A stretch of DNA of 64,000 nucleotides, from assembly GCF_963678635.1 (NCBI RefSeq), contig NC_087065.1, positions 5,355,209-5,419,208 of the forward strand. The letters run 5' to 3'. The notes beneath the pieces are model-generated. The model worked only from the letters and a program-made list of their open reading frames with translations, ran no database searches and was not told the origin of the DNA. Positions 52,701 to 64,000 of this stretch are shown in pieces. Made by a program: the position numbers and the translations under genes. Source of the stretch: Symsagittifera roscoffensis. Taxonomy: Eukaryota > Xenacoelomorpha > Acoela > Convolutidae. The first letter of the stretch is position 1, and the number at the start of each line of letters is the position of its first letter.

Positions 52701-54380
52701 GGTACGCATCTTTTATTGTGACCGCGTTCAAGTAACGAAAGTTGCTACAAAACCTAAGTTGCCCCATTTCTTTTCTGCCATGACTACCCCGCAAGCCCAC
52801 GGCGAATTCGAGGGTTCTATCATGTCGTATTCGAGCAACAATTCTATCTCCGCTCGGCGCGCTTCCGATTTATGTGGTGTCTTTCGTCTTGCGCCTTCCC
52901 TATGGGGAACGGCGCCTTCCTCTAGTTCGATTTCGTGTTTGACGAAGTTACAACAACCGATATCCGCCTTATGTTTTGAAAATACATCCGCGTTCCAATT
53001 TAAAACTGCCCGCAATGATTCAAAATCTCCCTAGCCTAATTTCCTGTTTTATTTCTGGCCTGTTTTAAGTGTTCTATTTCTGGCGAAACCAGTTTGTCAG
53101 ATACTAGTTCATATGACGAGGGGCGTTTCGGATTTCATTGAAAAAAGTTTACGAATAAATTTTAATTCATTAATTCTTTTTAAAATTATATATTTATTGG
53201 CATGATAAGGGCAGTATTTCACATTATATCTCTTCAAGTTTTGTGTCTCTTCATATTCGGTCCTCATCGGCAAAGCGTAACCAAGCTTCTTTCCACGCTG
53301 GATTGAAACCGTGGTGTCCAGTGTATTCAATAACACACTGACACACAGTCCGTTTCGAGTTTCCGAGAAACTCCGGCCTGATATCACTGAATTTTAACTA
53401 TTTGGGTTTGGTACCAAACGGTTCTGTTTACTATCGCTTAACGAGTTTGAATTTCTCATTCTAAAGATTGCTACTACAGCTTGTCCCGGCTGTAGTTTTA
53501 TCTTTCTGTCTTAAAAGATTGGTACCTTGTTTTCATCTGTTATTATCCTATTAACTGGTTTCTTAACATACTTCCGGTCCGGGTTTCTAATCCTTATTAG
53601 GCCGTTGTTCAATTCAATCATCACGTCAAAATTCCTGACAAAATCTCTGCCCAAGATGAACTGGTCGGAGTCATCCAAGTTCTCTACCACCAGGAAGCTC
53701 ATCCAAAGATCAGGTCCTCCCACGTGGTGGATCGTTATTGGTTTCCTTCCGGCTTAGTAAATCGCTCCTCGATTGGCTGCTGCTAGTCGGAGATTAGTCG
53801 GAATTAGGTCTTCCCTCGTGAATCCCATTCTTTCCCAAGTTTTTATCGGCATCACGCTCACTGCCGCTCCTGTGTCCAGAAGCCCTGTGACCCCGATTTT
53901 CTTCCCGTTGGTGTCGAGCAGATGTGCAGTCACGTCTGCTTCGTATCCAATGTGAACCGCGTCTTGCTCCATCATGACGTCATGACCTATCCTACGGACT
54001 TTAGGTTCTTCTTCACCCAAATAGATTTGCCCTCTTTGGTCATTGTCTGTCGTCACGTAGGTCCTAGTGTAGATACTGATCCCGTCCACGTTCACCATCA
54101 CTTGATATGGCCCATAGACTTCCACGTAGCGCCCGTGAAGTTTCTTTATTCGAGGGCCATCCGTTGTTAGTAGCGCTCGCACAGCTCTTGACTCAGTGCG
54201 TCGCCCCACTTGTCTCAGATAATCCGCATATGTATCCAAATGCATCAAAGGGACTTCTGATGGTTCACTCAGGATTCTGATTACCTGTTGTCCCGCTACC
54301 GAGATTATCGATTGTATTTTACTTCCCTGTGGCACCATACCGAACGTCTTCCCGGAGATCACATTTAGTTTCATGCCCAA
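49729..54380 (-). pseudogene. pol (protease, RT, RNase H, integrase core) of copy 2
   Basis: Pieces with recognisable blocks: integrase core with MTDSGYN and the second Asp as QPDNGTAF (49941-49729), zinc finger RSHDQMGHQGIDK (50195-49938), spacer with LSGE repeats (51173-50816), RNase H VLDTDASVVAISG (about 52010), RT YVDDVV (about 52440) and TLDLGSAFWQVPL (about 52640), and protease GLLDTGAAVSVMP (about 53870). Many single stops and frameshifts. The two exact internal PPT-like sites are inside the spacer. Confidence 0.8.
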
Positions 54381-55900
54381 GCTGCCCTATAGTCGATCAT
54401 GAAATCATCCACTGCAGTCACCGGTTCCGGTTCACGTATTTCTTCCGTTACCGCCTGCATCTTCTTTGCCATCTTTTGCGGTTTTTCTTTTCTGCTTTCC
54501 TCCGCTTCACTCATCAGGCGAGCCTTGCTGGCTTTCACACCCGATAAAGCTTCCTCATGCCTTGGATGCTTGATATCTGCCACAGCATTCCAGAATTGTG
54601 GACAATCCGATTTAAAATGACCCTCAAAATTACAAAAGAAACACCTTTGGCCGAATTTTGCAATTACTCCTCTAATGAAATCTTCATGATCGACCTCTGA
54701 CGCATCTTCATCTTCGAGGCTAAAGCCTATTGCTTTCATGCCCTGTTTGTAAGTTGGGCGTGCTGACACATGAATGTCCGTCTAACTGCAATTTGCACAA
54801 GAGCGTCTCTTGTCCATATCATCCCTCGGTTTGTACCAGTTGTTCCCTTGGTTTGCTGGTCCGTTGTTAGAATTGCCATAATTGTTTTTATAATATCCAG
54901 ATCTCGATGGAGGCTTCAGCAAAAGATATTCTTTTGACTTGCGTCTCAACTCCTCTGGTGTCGGCGCATTGGTTGAGAGTGGTGTGTAATGTGTCGCAAA
55001 CATTGTTCGAAGCTAATCATTCTTCACACCAACGATGAATTTTGAGGCTGCTGCTAGGTTCATCCTTCTGTTCGACTCATCTGGTTGGCTACGCCTTCTC
55101 AGCGTTTCCAGATTGTCTAGAAACTTGTCTATCGTCTCATCTTCACGTTGCCTTCGTTTCTCGAAGCGCACCATTGATTGGTGTCCCTGCACCCCTGAGC
55201 CGAAACGATTTAACAAGATTTCAAAGATTTTCTCAGCAGTGTCTCGCTGTTATTGCTTTTTTGCCATCACACAGTTCAGGGCCGTCCCTTCCAAAATGCT
55301 GGTAAGCGCACTGCATTATTGTCTTTCTGACAAGTCCTCTTCTTCAAATTGCAATTTCATTACCTCTATCCAGGTATCAATACAGCCATCAGTTTTGTCT
55401 TTATAGCATCCTGGTTTCTTAAATACCCTTCTGGCTTTTTCAATACGTTCATTGGTCCTCGACAGCTTCGTAAGAAATGTTTCCAAGGACCCGTTCAGAG
55501 GTTCAAAGGCTGTGGCCATCGATGCAGCGTCTCTTGAATGCACCGCCTGAGTATCTTCGCCCCCTGATAAGGTCTCCAGATTTTCCCTCCTGTCCGACTC
55601 GCTGGGATTGTTTCTTCCTTGGCTCGCATGACTCCTGTTCCTGGAATCACATCTCCCAGTCGCATGTTTATCTTGCGTCGTTCGTTCGTTTGAGGTCTGT
55701 CTGTTGCCACTTGAAAATCCTATGATGTTCGGGCCCCGTTGTCTATTGTCCCCTGTGGTATAGCCTGATGAACTGCCCCTTCCTCGAGTAGGTCCATAAG
55801 TTCTTCTCCTATTCTGCTGCTCATTGAAGTTCACCCTCGGTTCCCTACTGGGTTCTCCCCAGTTCGATTCCCCATTTTTTGATCCACTCCTGAGCCACAC
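54371..55900 (-). pseudogene. gag capsid and zinc-knuckle region of copy 2
   Basis: Capsid pieces (55900-55316 and 55216-55013) match copy 1. One zinc knuckle survives complete, CFFCNFEGHFKSDC (about 54630). The first is cut after CANC by a stop. The region between protease and the knuckles is shorter than in copy 1 (KIDYKAA...KTPSS segment lost), suggesting a deletion near 54385. Confidence 0.75.
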
Positions 55901-58501
55901 CCATCCAACCTATCCATGATAGCCTGAGTTCGCCTCTCCATCATCGCATCTATCTTGGTGTCAAGAGTCCCAAGAGTCTGCTCTTGTTGAATTCTCAACT
56001 TCTCCATGTCGTCTTTCAATCGTAACTCTCTTTGCTCAGCCTCCCTAGTCAATTGCGACAGATTCTTCGCTTAGTGTTCATCCGTTCTCTCCTTCAAACG
56101 TTTTTCGCTTCTGCTAGCTTCTTGTCTGTTGCGGTTGATCTCTTCCCGCAGGCTTTCTCTCTCGACATGGTCTGTCATTTCCAGTTCACTCCTTCTTATG
56201 GACATCTGTTCATTCTCGTCACCTATACTGCCCACTATGTTGGTCAAAGCTTCTTCAATTGATGCTCTAATTTCCACTAATGGCGTCACAAGTGGCGGTG
56301 TCACCCTGTCGATCCCAGGTAGCTTGGTGCTGTTTGAGATTCGGGCTTTGTTTCTCTGCCTCGACGTCTTTTCACTATCCACCTCTGGATCCGCCGGTGC
56401 GTTGCTTAGCCCTACTCTTCCCAGTTCGCATTCCCGAGTTCGTCATATTCACAAATTCTCCTGACTGGCCTGATCCTTTTGTGGTATTGCTTATTGTCCT
56501 CACCACGCCAAAGTGGTCCATGGTACCAGTCTCTCTATCGGTGTATGCGTCATTCTCCTGAGTCAAGCTATTGAGGCTGACTTGAGATCCAAAGTAATCT
56601 TACCCGTCATCGTCCTCTTCTTCTTCCTGGGCTTCTGCTTCATCGCCTGTACCCGTTCCCATAGTAAATGGAAAAAAGTTTCCTAAAGTGTTCTTCACTC
56701 TTTCTGAAAACGATGAGGACGTTGCCGGTTTTTCCGTCATGCCAACCATCATGGTGTTGTCTGTGAGTGATTTTGTAGTCGCCTCATTTTCGTTAGAGAT
56801 GTCGGACAGTTCCGACATCTTTTCTCGGTCCAGGGTCCCGGTGAAAGTGGTAAAATCTTGGCCTTGTTCTACCGGAGTAGATTCGCTCGCCAATCTTCTG
56901 TTTCCTCTCCCTTCCAGTCCATGTCCCTCCCGGTTCTCATCCATGACAAGGTCTAAATGGACCTCTACCTCTAACCTTGCCTTTTGTCCTTCTGATGACT
57001 TTTGACTACTGGTTTCAGCCATTATGCCTGAAATTTCCTTCCCTTTGTCGGTCCGGGTTCGTGTGATTCTTTCCACAAAAGGGTCATTCACGCACTGCAT
57101 TCTTGTCTTTCTGACAAGTCTTCTTCTTCAAATTGCAATTTCATTACCTCTATCCAGGTATCAATACAGCCATCAGTTTCGTCTTTATAGCATCCTGGTT
57201 TCTTAAATACCCTTCTGGCTTTTTCAATACGTTCATTGGTCCTCGACAGCCTCGTAAGAAATGTTCCTGGGCACCCTCGGTTCCCTACTGGGTTCTCCCC
57301 AGTTCGATTCCCCATTTTTTGATCCACTCCTGAGCCACACTCATCCAACCTATCCATGATAGCCTGAGTTCGCCTCTCCATCATCGCATCTATCTTGGTG
57401 TCAAGAGTCCTAAGAGTCTGCTCTTGTTGAATTCTCAACTTCTCCATGTCGTCTTTCAATCGTAACTCTCTTTGCTCAGCCTCCCTAGTCAATCGCGACA
57501 GGTTCTTCGCTAAGTGTTCATCCGTTCTCTCCTTCAAACGTTTTTCGCTTCTGCTAGCTTCTTGTCTGTTGCGGTTGATCTCTTCCCGCAGGCTTTCTCT
57601 CTCGACATGGTCTGTCATTTCCAGTTCACTCCTTCTTATGGACATCTGTTCATTCTCGTCTCCTATACTGCCCACTATGTTGGTCAAGGCTTCTTCAATT
57701 GATTCTCCAGTTTCCACTAATAGCGTCACAAGTGGCGGTGTCACCATGTCGATCCCAGGTAGCTTGGTGCTGTTTGAGATTCGGGCTTTGATTCTCTGCC
57801 TCGACGTCTTTTCACTATCCACCTCTGGATCCGCCGGTGCATTGCTTAGCCCTGTGTTCCTACTCTTCCCAGTTTGCATTCCCGAGTTCGTCATATTCAC
57901 AAATTCTCCTGACTGGCTTGATCCTTTTGTGGTTTTGCTTATTGTCCTCACTACGCCAAAGTGGTCCATGGTACCAGTCTCTCTATCGGTGTATGCGTCA
58001 TTCTCCTGAGTCAAGCTATTGAGGCTGACTTGAGATCCAAAGTAATCTTGCCCGTCATCGTCCTCTTCTTCTTCCTGGGTTTCTGCTTCATCGCCTGTAC
58101 CCGTTCCCATACTAAATGGAAAGAGGTTTCCTAAAGTGTTCTTCACTCTTTCTGAAAACGATGAGGACGTTGCCGGTTTTTCCGTCATGCCAACCATCAT
58201 GGTGTTGTCTGTGGGTGATCTTGTAGTCGCCTCATTTTTGTTAGAGATGTCGGACAGTTCCGACATCTCTTCTCGGTCCAAGGTCCCGGTGGAAGTGGTA
58301 AAATCTTGTGTTTCCTCTCCCTTCCAGTCCATGTCCCTCCCGGTTCACATCCATGACAAGGTCTAAATAGACCTCTACCTCTAACCTTGCCTTTTGTCCT
58401 TCTGATGACTTTTGACTACAGGTTTCAACCATTATGCCTGAAAATTCCTTCCCTTTGTCGGTCCGGGTTCGTGTGATTCTTTCCACAAAAGGGTCATTCA
58501 T
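55316..58501 (-). repeat. tandem duplication of gag 5' region in copy 2
   Basis: The segment from NDPFVER to ERQECSA occurs twice: downstream unit about 57094-55316 and upstream unit about 58501-57095. The two are nearly identical at DNA level. The upstream unit lacks about 350 bp (NPVGNRG is joined to TFLTRLSRTNER through GGTGCCCAGG). The units join at AATGCAGTGCG/TGAATGACCC, with only a couple of shared bases. Confidence 0.8.
55831..57100 (-). pseudogene. gag N-terminal and coiled-coil region, downstream duplicate
   Basis: Open pieces 57100-56600, 56382-56071 and 56052-55831 carry the same order as copy 1: basic start, TLDREKMSELSDIS with the hairpin at about 56796-56820, acidic run, and coiled coil with REEINRNRQEASRSEKRLKE. 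Stops separate the pieces. At the codon where copy 1 has TAG after IMD, this unit reads AGG (Arg). Confidence 0.7.
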
Positions 58502-58579
58502 TGCTTTTCTCTGTTTCTTTGGTATGAACTTCCTGGAGCTCTCACCAAGTTTAGGTATCCTTTACTTGTCTCGACTCAT
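57088..58579 (-). pseudogene. gag N-terminal and coiled-coil region, upstream duplicate
   Basis: ATG at 58579 (MSRDK, then TAA at codon 6). A long uninterrupted frame, 58332-57088 (414 aa), runs from the matrix-like part through the coiled coil into the capsid start (RVFKKPGCYKDETDGCIDTW). It shows that in this family the first three gag segments form one frame. It ends ERQECSA at the duplication joint. Confidence 0.75.
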
Positions 58580-59316
58580 TTTCAATTTATCTCTTCCTAC
58601 TGCCTATACACTCAATTCGATTGCTATTGTTCTTCTAGTCTGACTACTGATAATAAGAACACAACACAATAAGTTCCAAAAGTTTCACTTAAATAGTGAT
58701 CACGAGTCCTTGTATGTTATCACAGTACAGCGTGTACACAACTTATTCACAGTAACCGATTAAAAATCGCAAGATATGAAGCTAGCACAGTCTGATGATA
58801 TCCATATTTTTAAAAGATAGTGTTACCACTACCCAATCTAGCACAATATTGTTGATTTAAAACCAAAAATGAAGAAAAATAAAAATATTTTCAATGAAAA
58901 ACGTATGTTTTTTGTATTTTAGTCAGTCGCAATGTGATAATTGAACTTGTTTCTAAAGAAAAAGCTTTCCCTGTTCGGTGCTGCCACGAACAGACAAAAC
59001 TTGAAGGCAGTAATTTTCTCAAGTGGGCGTCTATTGCACCCACCGAGTCCTGTGTTACCTATCTGCCTTCGATTGTCCGAACTAGACCTACTAAAATCCT
59101 CAGGGCAATCACTTCCCAAAAACGACTTGGATTTCAATCCACACAAATCAGTTACAAACTCTTTTTCAATTTAGACTTAGTGTCGCGAATATCCGAGTTA
59201 AGAACTGATTTGTTTTGATCTGGTCTTTTATTAAAAGGCAAATTACCAGTGCAGTCACTGGTTCCTAGCCTGTCTCTTAATAACCTAACACATTTCACTA
59301 TTATCTTCTGTCTACA
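58580..59316 (-). promoter_or_regulatory. truncated leader of copy 2
   Basis: Non-coding. Aligns with copy 1 from about 13459 back to about 12700, including the CAGTGACTGCACTGGTAA block (rc, about 59248-59265). Homology ends near 59316, just before the CCGGAGGGGTC array would begin. Confidence 0.6.
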
Positions 59317-60504
59317 GATAGAATTTTTTCACAAAACTTTTATAGAGTTTTTTAAAAACTACTTTATCTTTCAAACATTCAAACAATCAAAATACAAGAC
59401 CCAGATATGAAAAAGCAGAAAAACATACAGAGATACACAAATACTCAACCTAAATGGGAAAAACCAAAATTCTAAAGAAAAATCCTCATTTAATAACGGT
59501 GTAATTATTAAAGACGATATGTACACAGTATCGCTGGCTGATTGTAGACAAAAAGAGCAAGATATAATAAATCGATCCCCACAACACAAGAAACCAATTA
59601 GATTTTTTTGTTATTACATAAAAAAGGTCAAAATCAAATAAACAAAAACTTAAAGAATCATAATAATTCAAAAAAAAACAATACTTTACAATTATTTTTT
59701 AATTAAATGACAATCTCCAAACAAAACCAAATTTCGAGGAAGATCCTCAGATGAAACAAGTTCACATTATAATATGCATAAAACAGGTATAACCGTCCTA
59801 ATAGCCCAATAGTCATTATGGAAATAAATATTCAGAAAAATTTTAAAGAGAATAATCGATGAAGCTACAACAGAAATTGATCATGATGAAATAATAGAAA
59901 TGGAAACTCCTCGATTGAACGTTATAGAAATTGTTCGAATAATCGCAATAGAAATTATTGAAATGTTTTTTTTTTCAAAATCAATCTAATAATATTTATA
60001 ATCTTCAAATCAATTATGAGAAAACTCCAATTGAAATAGGAATAGAAAAAATTGCATTAATAAAAGATCATCTCAAAATTTAATTAAATCACCTGGTAAA
60101 ACAATCCACAAAATTCAAATTGACAATATCAAAAGCACATAAATAACACATCAAAAGACCAACGACTAATAAAACCTCAAGTTTTTAATTAAATCATAGC
60201 TACTATAGTATATAAGATGACGATAGTGAAATCGAAAACTTACTAACCATCAATATGTAAAGTATTGAATTTAAGTATGAAACTCCCGTTCACTCAAACC
60301 ATTAGCAAAATGATCAACCCGATAATAACACCAATGACTTATACGACAGTCAAATAACAGCAATACAAGATATTCCACACCAAGTAAAAAATCACAAAAT
60401 ACCATTTATATACCAAACCGTAACTGATACAAGACCCAACAAAAAGAAAGCATTCGGACAATACAAGTTCGTTTAGAAAACCCTAACAAATTTCCAACCT
60501 GCAG

Positions 60505-60570
60505 ATAATAGAAACAGTTTCCATATATGACTCAGGCACAGAATCAAACATCATAAACTTGATAACTTAG
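60505..60570 (+). pseudogene. retropepsin fragment of the A-rich Gypsy fossil
   Basis: ETVSIYDSGTESNIINLIT carries the D-S-G active-site triad with the hydrophobic flank and the following SNIIN, typical of Gypsy proteases. It ends in a stop shortly after. Confidence 0.5.
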
Positions 60571-61083
60571 ATTAATTCTTTTATCAAACCCAATAATGAC
60601 ACTACAAGGATCAAAAAGTAAACTGACAACAGAACAAGGTACAACTTTACAGTTTTATAGAAAAAATTAAACTTTAACTACAACCAACAAAAACAATCAA
60701 AAATCATAAACCTATCATATAACTTTTAAAGAAAAAACTCAATTATTTCACCATAATTTTAAAGAAATAATTCACAGATCTGAAAAAAGGTAGGAACTCT
60801 ATTGATTACTAAATTTAGGCTGAAAATTTTTATCTCAAACAGTAAATGGCAAGCTTCAGATAAATGTGCACAAAAAAAATAAAACTTCATTACCGTTTTT
60901 TTGAAAGTTCTACTACATCTGCAACAAACAAAAAGCAACATTTGAAACGATACACTGGATACTTATAGTCTTTTCAATTAATTGATATACATCATTACAA
61001 AAAATAATCAAAACACACAAATTACGATTGTTTGACCTTGAATTCAAACCAGTTCCTTATTTTGTTGCGTATTATTATCCACA

Positions 61084-61335
61084 ATGAAAGATGCAAAAAT
61101 TAAGAACACAGATAAAAATGAAATACGCCCATATAACAGTTCAACAAAAAAAATAAAACTTCCTTTTGGACTTCTGAATTACTGTGAAACGAAAGCTACA
61201 CTACAAATATGTGAAGAAAAAGCATATGGTGTAAATAATATTGTAAGATTACAACCTAGTTGTCAATCTACAAAACTAACTGAAAATTTATCCAAAAATA
61301 AAATAAATAACGAACTAGAACGGATTTTTGACTAA
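61084..61335 (+). pseudogene. open 83-codon stretch between protease and RT of the fossil
   Basis: ATG 61084 to TAA. Lys/Asn-rich with YCETKATLQICEEKAYG and RLQPSCQSTKLTENLSKNKI. No family recognised. By position it belongs to the protease-RT linker of the fossil element. It is the longest frame left in this region. Confidence 0.35.
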
Positions 61336-61499
61336 TATACCAAAAGGTTTTTTTAGAACTTCAAATTTCAAAATATACACCAGAAAAAATAAGTTTTTAA
61401 CTATGTTTAATTTTTCACATTCATAAATATTTCGTTTTGTTTGTATAAATTACCTTATCATGAAAGGCATATCAAAAATTGATCTCAGAAAAAACTATT

Positions 61500-61790
61500 A
61501 TACCTTACATCTTCCATTGAAGGCAGACGCAGTTTTTAAGAAACAATGAGCAAGTAAAGTACCTATACGTTTACAAGATGAGATAAGTAGGTTTTTTAGA
61601 CATACCTGAAAATATACAAAAAATTTACCGGTTAACAAAGGAAATCAACCAAAAGGTAAAAAATTTGAAAAGCCGGTTTTCATTCTAGCAATTAGAGAAT
61701 CGATAAAAAAACTGCTCGACGCAAGATATTTAAAGTCTCTTTTAGATGAATTAAAAAGAAATTGGCCGACTCACAAAGATCAATGAACAA
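61500..61790 (+). pseudogene. RT N-terminal region of the A-rich Gypsy fossil
   Basis: LHLPLKADAVFKKQ is followed by a stop. After a frame change, 61628-61785 reads without interruption through PVFILAIRESIKKLLDARYL, corresponding to the 'P-V-x-V-x-K ... R-x-x-L-D-x-R-x-L-N' region just before the first catalytic Asp of Gypsy RT. The YxDD block is not recognisable. Confidence 0.55.
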
Positions 61791-62289
61791 AACTACAGTA
61801 CAGCTGATCTGTCTGAACAGCGCATATAACCAAATGCCCTAGATGAGCAATATCCACACTTAACACATTACGGTAATCAACGGTAGGAATTTAGCCGATT
61901 TTTCTATTGAAAACACATCAGCAGCTTTTTCAGGAATTTTGAGCAACATTTCGATCACTGATTTTAAGCAACAAAAAGTAATCACTTAGTTGAACGAAGT
62001 TTTCATGTTATTACAAATAAACACAAAAATGTTTGAGAAAAATATCTCAATAATTTGGAACAAAATTTCTGAAAGTAGACACTGATAGGTCACATTTTTT
62101 TTCTAAAACTACAACCATTATCGAAAAACTAAAATTTTAAAAAATTTTGGAATACATAAGAAACTCAATTATACTTCAGACCATTCTATGTCAGCAGAAT
62201 AGTTTCGAATGAACATTTGAACAATAAAAAAGATTTGACGGAATTAGAAGCCTAATAGGTCAACAAATATCGATCATAATTCCAGATCC

Positions 62290-62560
62290 TAACCAATCAT
62301 TTATTGCCAAGTGTGAAGCATCAAACTTTGGAATAGGCGCAGCATTTTTACGATCACATTACGGAACAAATGGAATGAACCCCATTTCTGAAAAATTAAT
62401 ATTAATCACTCAAGCAGAATTAAGACTCCCCACACTAATGAGAGACTGTAGAGCTATCATTTAGGCTTTTAAAACATATCAATTTTTATTCCTGGGATCA
62501 TAACATCCAAAAATTTTAAACACCCAGACCATAAACCAATAATAATTCTTTTCACATAAA
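62290..62560 (+). pseudogene. RNase H fragment of the A-rich Gypsy fossil
   Basis: CEASNFGIGAAFLRSHYGTN matches the 'D-A-S-x-x-G-I-G-A-x-L' start with Asp changed to Glu. Then come ISEKLILITQAELRLPTLMR and, after frame changes, HPDHKPIIIL, the 'T-D-H-K-P-L' block. Confidence 0.6.
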
Positions 62561-63000
62561 AAGCAAATCAAATCATAGAGTGTAGAGATTTCAACTATTT
62601 ATCTGAAATTTTCCATTCTCCATATAACATGGACAGCAAGCAAAAACCGTGCCCCTAGGGAGAAATAGAAGTTGTAGTTCCACAAAACGTACTACTTATC
62701 TTGCGAAAGATGAAACATCGCCACAATTAGAATGCAAATACGCAGTAAAATTGACTCAGCTACAAAAAGAAAAATAAAAGTAATTATTAATTAATATAAT
62801 AAACAAACTAATGATTTAGAACAATTTCATTTTACTTAGAATGTCAAAATAACCATTATGAAGTAGACCTAAGAGGAAAAAAAACACTTCCAAATCCGTC
62901 CCATATTCACCATGGATAAAAGTAACACAGAAATGAAAAACCTTTAAAAAACAAGGACAGCCGTTAACTGTGCACGTAGCACGGAAAGTTCCGACCACAG

Positions 63001-64000
63001 GTTTATGAAAAATACAAATAAAAGCTCTTTTTTGAAATTAATGTCAGTTTTTTTCTGCATGTGGTGATAAAAAGATTCAAACAAAAAAATGCAATTAGGG
63101 CATATTTGAGAGTCATACGAAAATAGGTCAATTTAAAAACAAATTTTGAAGAAAAAATAGAAAAATTTTTAAAAAAATTTTGAACAAATTTCCAAAATTA
63201 TTTGAAAAGTTTTGCACAAATTTTAAATTTTTTAATTTTCAAATTTTTGATTTTCAAAATTGCGCTAAAAAATTCCAAAAACTACCTTGAATAAAACTAA
63301 GCTTTGACGGCTTAAACTAAGCCTAAATAGAAGATTGCAGTTACTAACTACCTTGTAAACTACTCGAATTTAGACCAAAAATTAAAAACCCAAACCGGTT
63401 TTTCTCAAAACTGTGAAAACTTTTTCGAAATTTTTAAAATTCGTTCGAATCATGACTGAAAGCGTTTCAATATGATATATCATTTAACTCTGTTCACTGA
63501 TTATTTGTGGTAGCTGGATTTGCATGTCGAAAGTTTCCAAAATTCCTCCCCATTTTTAATGGTCGGAACAATTATCAGAAGAAAGTTATTTCCACGAATG
63601 CTTGAAAACTTAAAACTGCAAGTAAAGTTTGTTCAATTTCAGGATAATTTAAAAAAAAATTGATTCTATCTGTTCCAGAATTTGCAACGTTCTATCTAGA
63701 GTCTTATTTACAATGACATTGGCAATAATTGTTTGTGCACGTTCCATCTACAATACAGTTTGGGTTAGTTCGCATCACGAAATCTGGCATTGACCTCTCG
63801 CAAATGACGTCACAATTTGTTTCCAGGTCACAAGTTAGAAGTCGTCTCGAACTGCTTCGCGACAACCGACTGGGTCTGGGCACGAAAGGGTTCCGACGTT
63901 GTGCGAAAGGATTCGTATCCGGGTCAGGGACGTAATGGTCCCACTTAACGTGCAGGTGATGGGCTGTCGCGCTCAATGGAAACTCGATTTGGCTGTAAAC
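63001..64000. other. right end, nothing recognised
   Basis: 63000-63300 is low-complexity A/T-rich sequence. 63700-64000 is of mixed composition with a 90-codon open frame on the minus strand (63976-63704) and a 68-codon one on the plus strand. Neither has a motif I recognise. Confidence 0.4.

Larger units (their letters stand above)
37379..59316 (-). mobile_element. giant Gypsy-like element, copy 2, inverted and 5'-truncated
   Basis: Same gene order as copy 1 on the minus strand: 3' LTR (37379-38307), 3' UTR, ORF4, ORF3, macro domain, integrase, RT, protease, gag, and leader up to about 59316, which corresponds to about 12700 in copy 1. The 5' LTR and the hairpin array are missing. Proteins are about 75-85% identical to copy 1 in most blocks. 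Frames are interrupted by many stops and frameshifts, one large deletion at the ORF3/ORF4 junction, and a tandem duplication of gag. It is an older member of the same family, in tail-to-tail orientation to copy 1. Confidence 0.9.
59317..63000 (+). mobile_element. A-rich fossil of an unrelated Ty3/Gypsy retrotransposon
   Basis: Very A-rich and G-poor, with pol remnants in the correct order on the plus strand: protease IYDSGTESNIIN (about 60521-60560), an open stretch before RT (61084-61335), the RT N-terminal region (about 61500-61790) and RNase H (about 62290-62560). All are broken by TAA/TAG stops and frameshifts. No LTRs are recognised. The left edge is set by the end of copy 2 homology, the right edge is a guess. 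Confidence 0.6.

Noticed and set aside
63704-63976. A small Cys-rich secreted protein (90 codons, minus strand)
   Set aside because: It has several Cys near the end but no signal peptide and no supporting motif, and the plus strand is equally open.

Overview
The window is nuclear DNA of a ciliated animal, most likely an invertebrate. At the left is a GT-AG spliced gene for the intraflagellar transport protein IFT88, on the minus strand. The rest is dominated by retrotransposons of animal type: a PHD-finger non-LTR element and two copies of a giant Ty3/Gypsy-like element. I cannot name the species.

Layout. 1-8770 holds the 5' half of IFT88 (seven coding exons). Its introns carry an hAT-like element (102-1757), a 77-bp inverted-repeat element (1841-2492), a G-rich-ended MITE (3591-3994) and a decayed reverse transcriptase (about 6150-7600). 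Then comes a nested set. A CR1/jockey-type non-LTR element (about 8959-37255) has its ORF1 split at position 9565/34097 by giant LTR element copy 1 (plus strand, 9566-34096, 24.5 kb, LTRs differing at 2 of 921 sites) and split again by a 220-bp MITE (34231-34450). Copy 2 of the same giant family lies in inverted orientation (minus strand, 37379-about 59316). It is older, has lost its 5' end, and carries an internal tandem duplication of gag. An A-rich fossil of an unrelated Gypsy element fills about 59317-63000. I recognise nothing in the last kilobase.

The unusual system is the giant LTR element. Its gag and pol lie in one frame and encode two zinc knuckles, protease, RT, RNase H and integrase. 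A TARG1/ALC1-like macro domain candidate is fused behind the integrase. A separate downstream reading frame, in the place of an env gene, encodes an SGNH hydrolase with all four signature residues, followed by a huge protein (about 1,940 aa) that I do not recognise. That protein is conserved between the two copies. At nucleic-acid level the element has a 3-kb leader full of hairpins built on CCGGARGGGTC, an LTR hairpin with compensatory changes between copies, a conserved hairpin in gag, and a polypurine-tract sequence repeated inside pol in two different reading frames. A plausible reading is that the extra proteins and extra plus-strand priming sites serve a very long RNA/cDNA genome. Copy 1 is young by its LTRs, yet its frames are broken by stop codons and frameshifts, so it may have been copied in trans.
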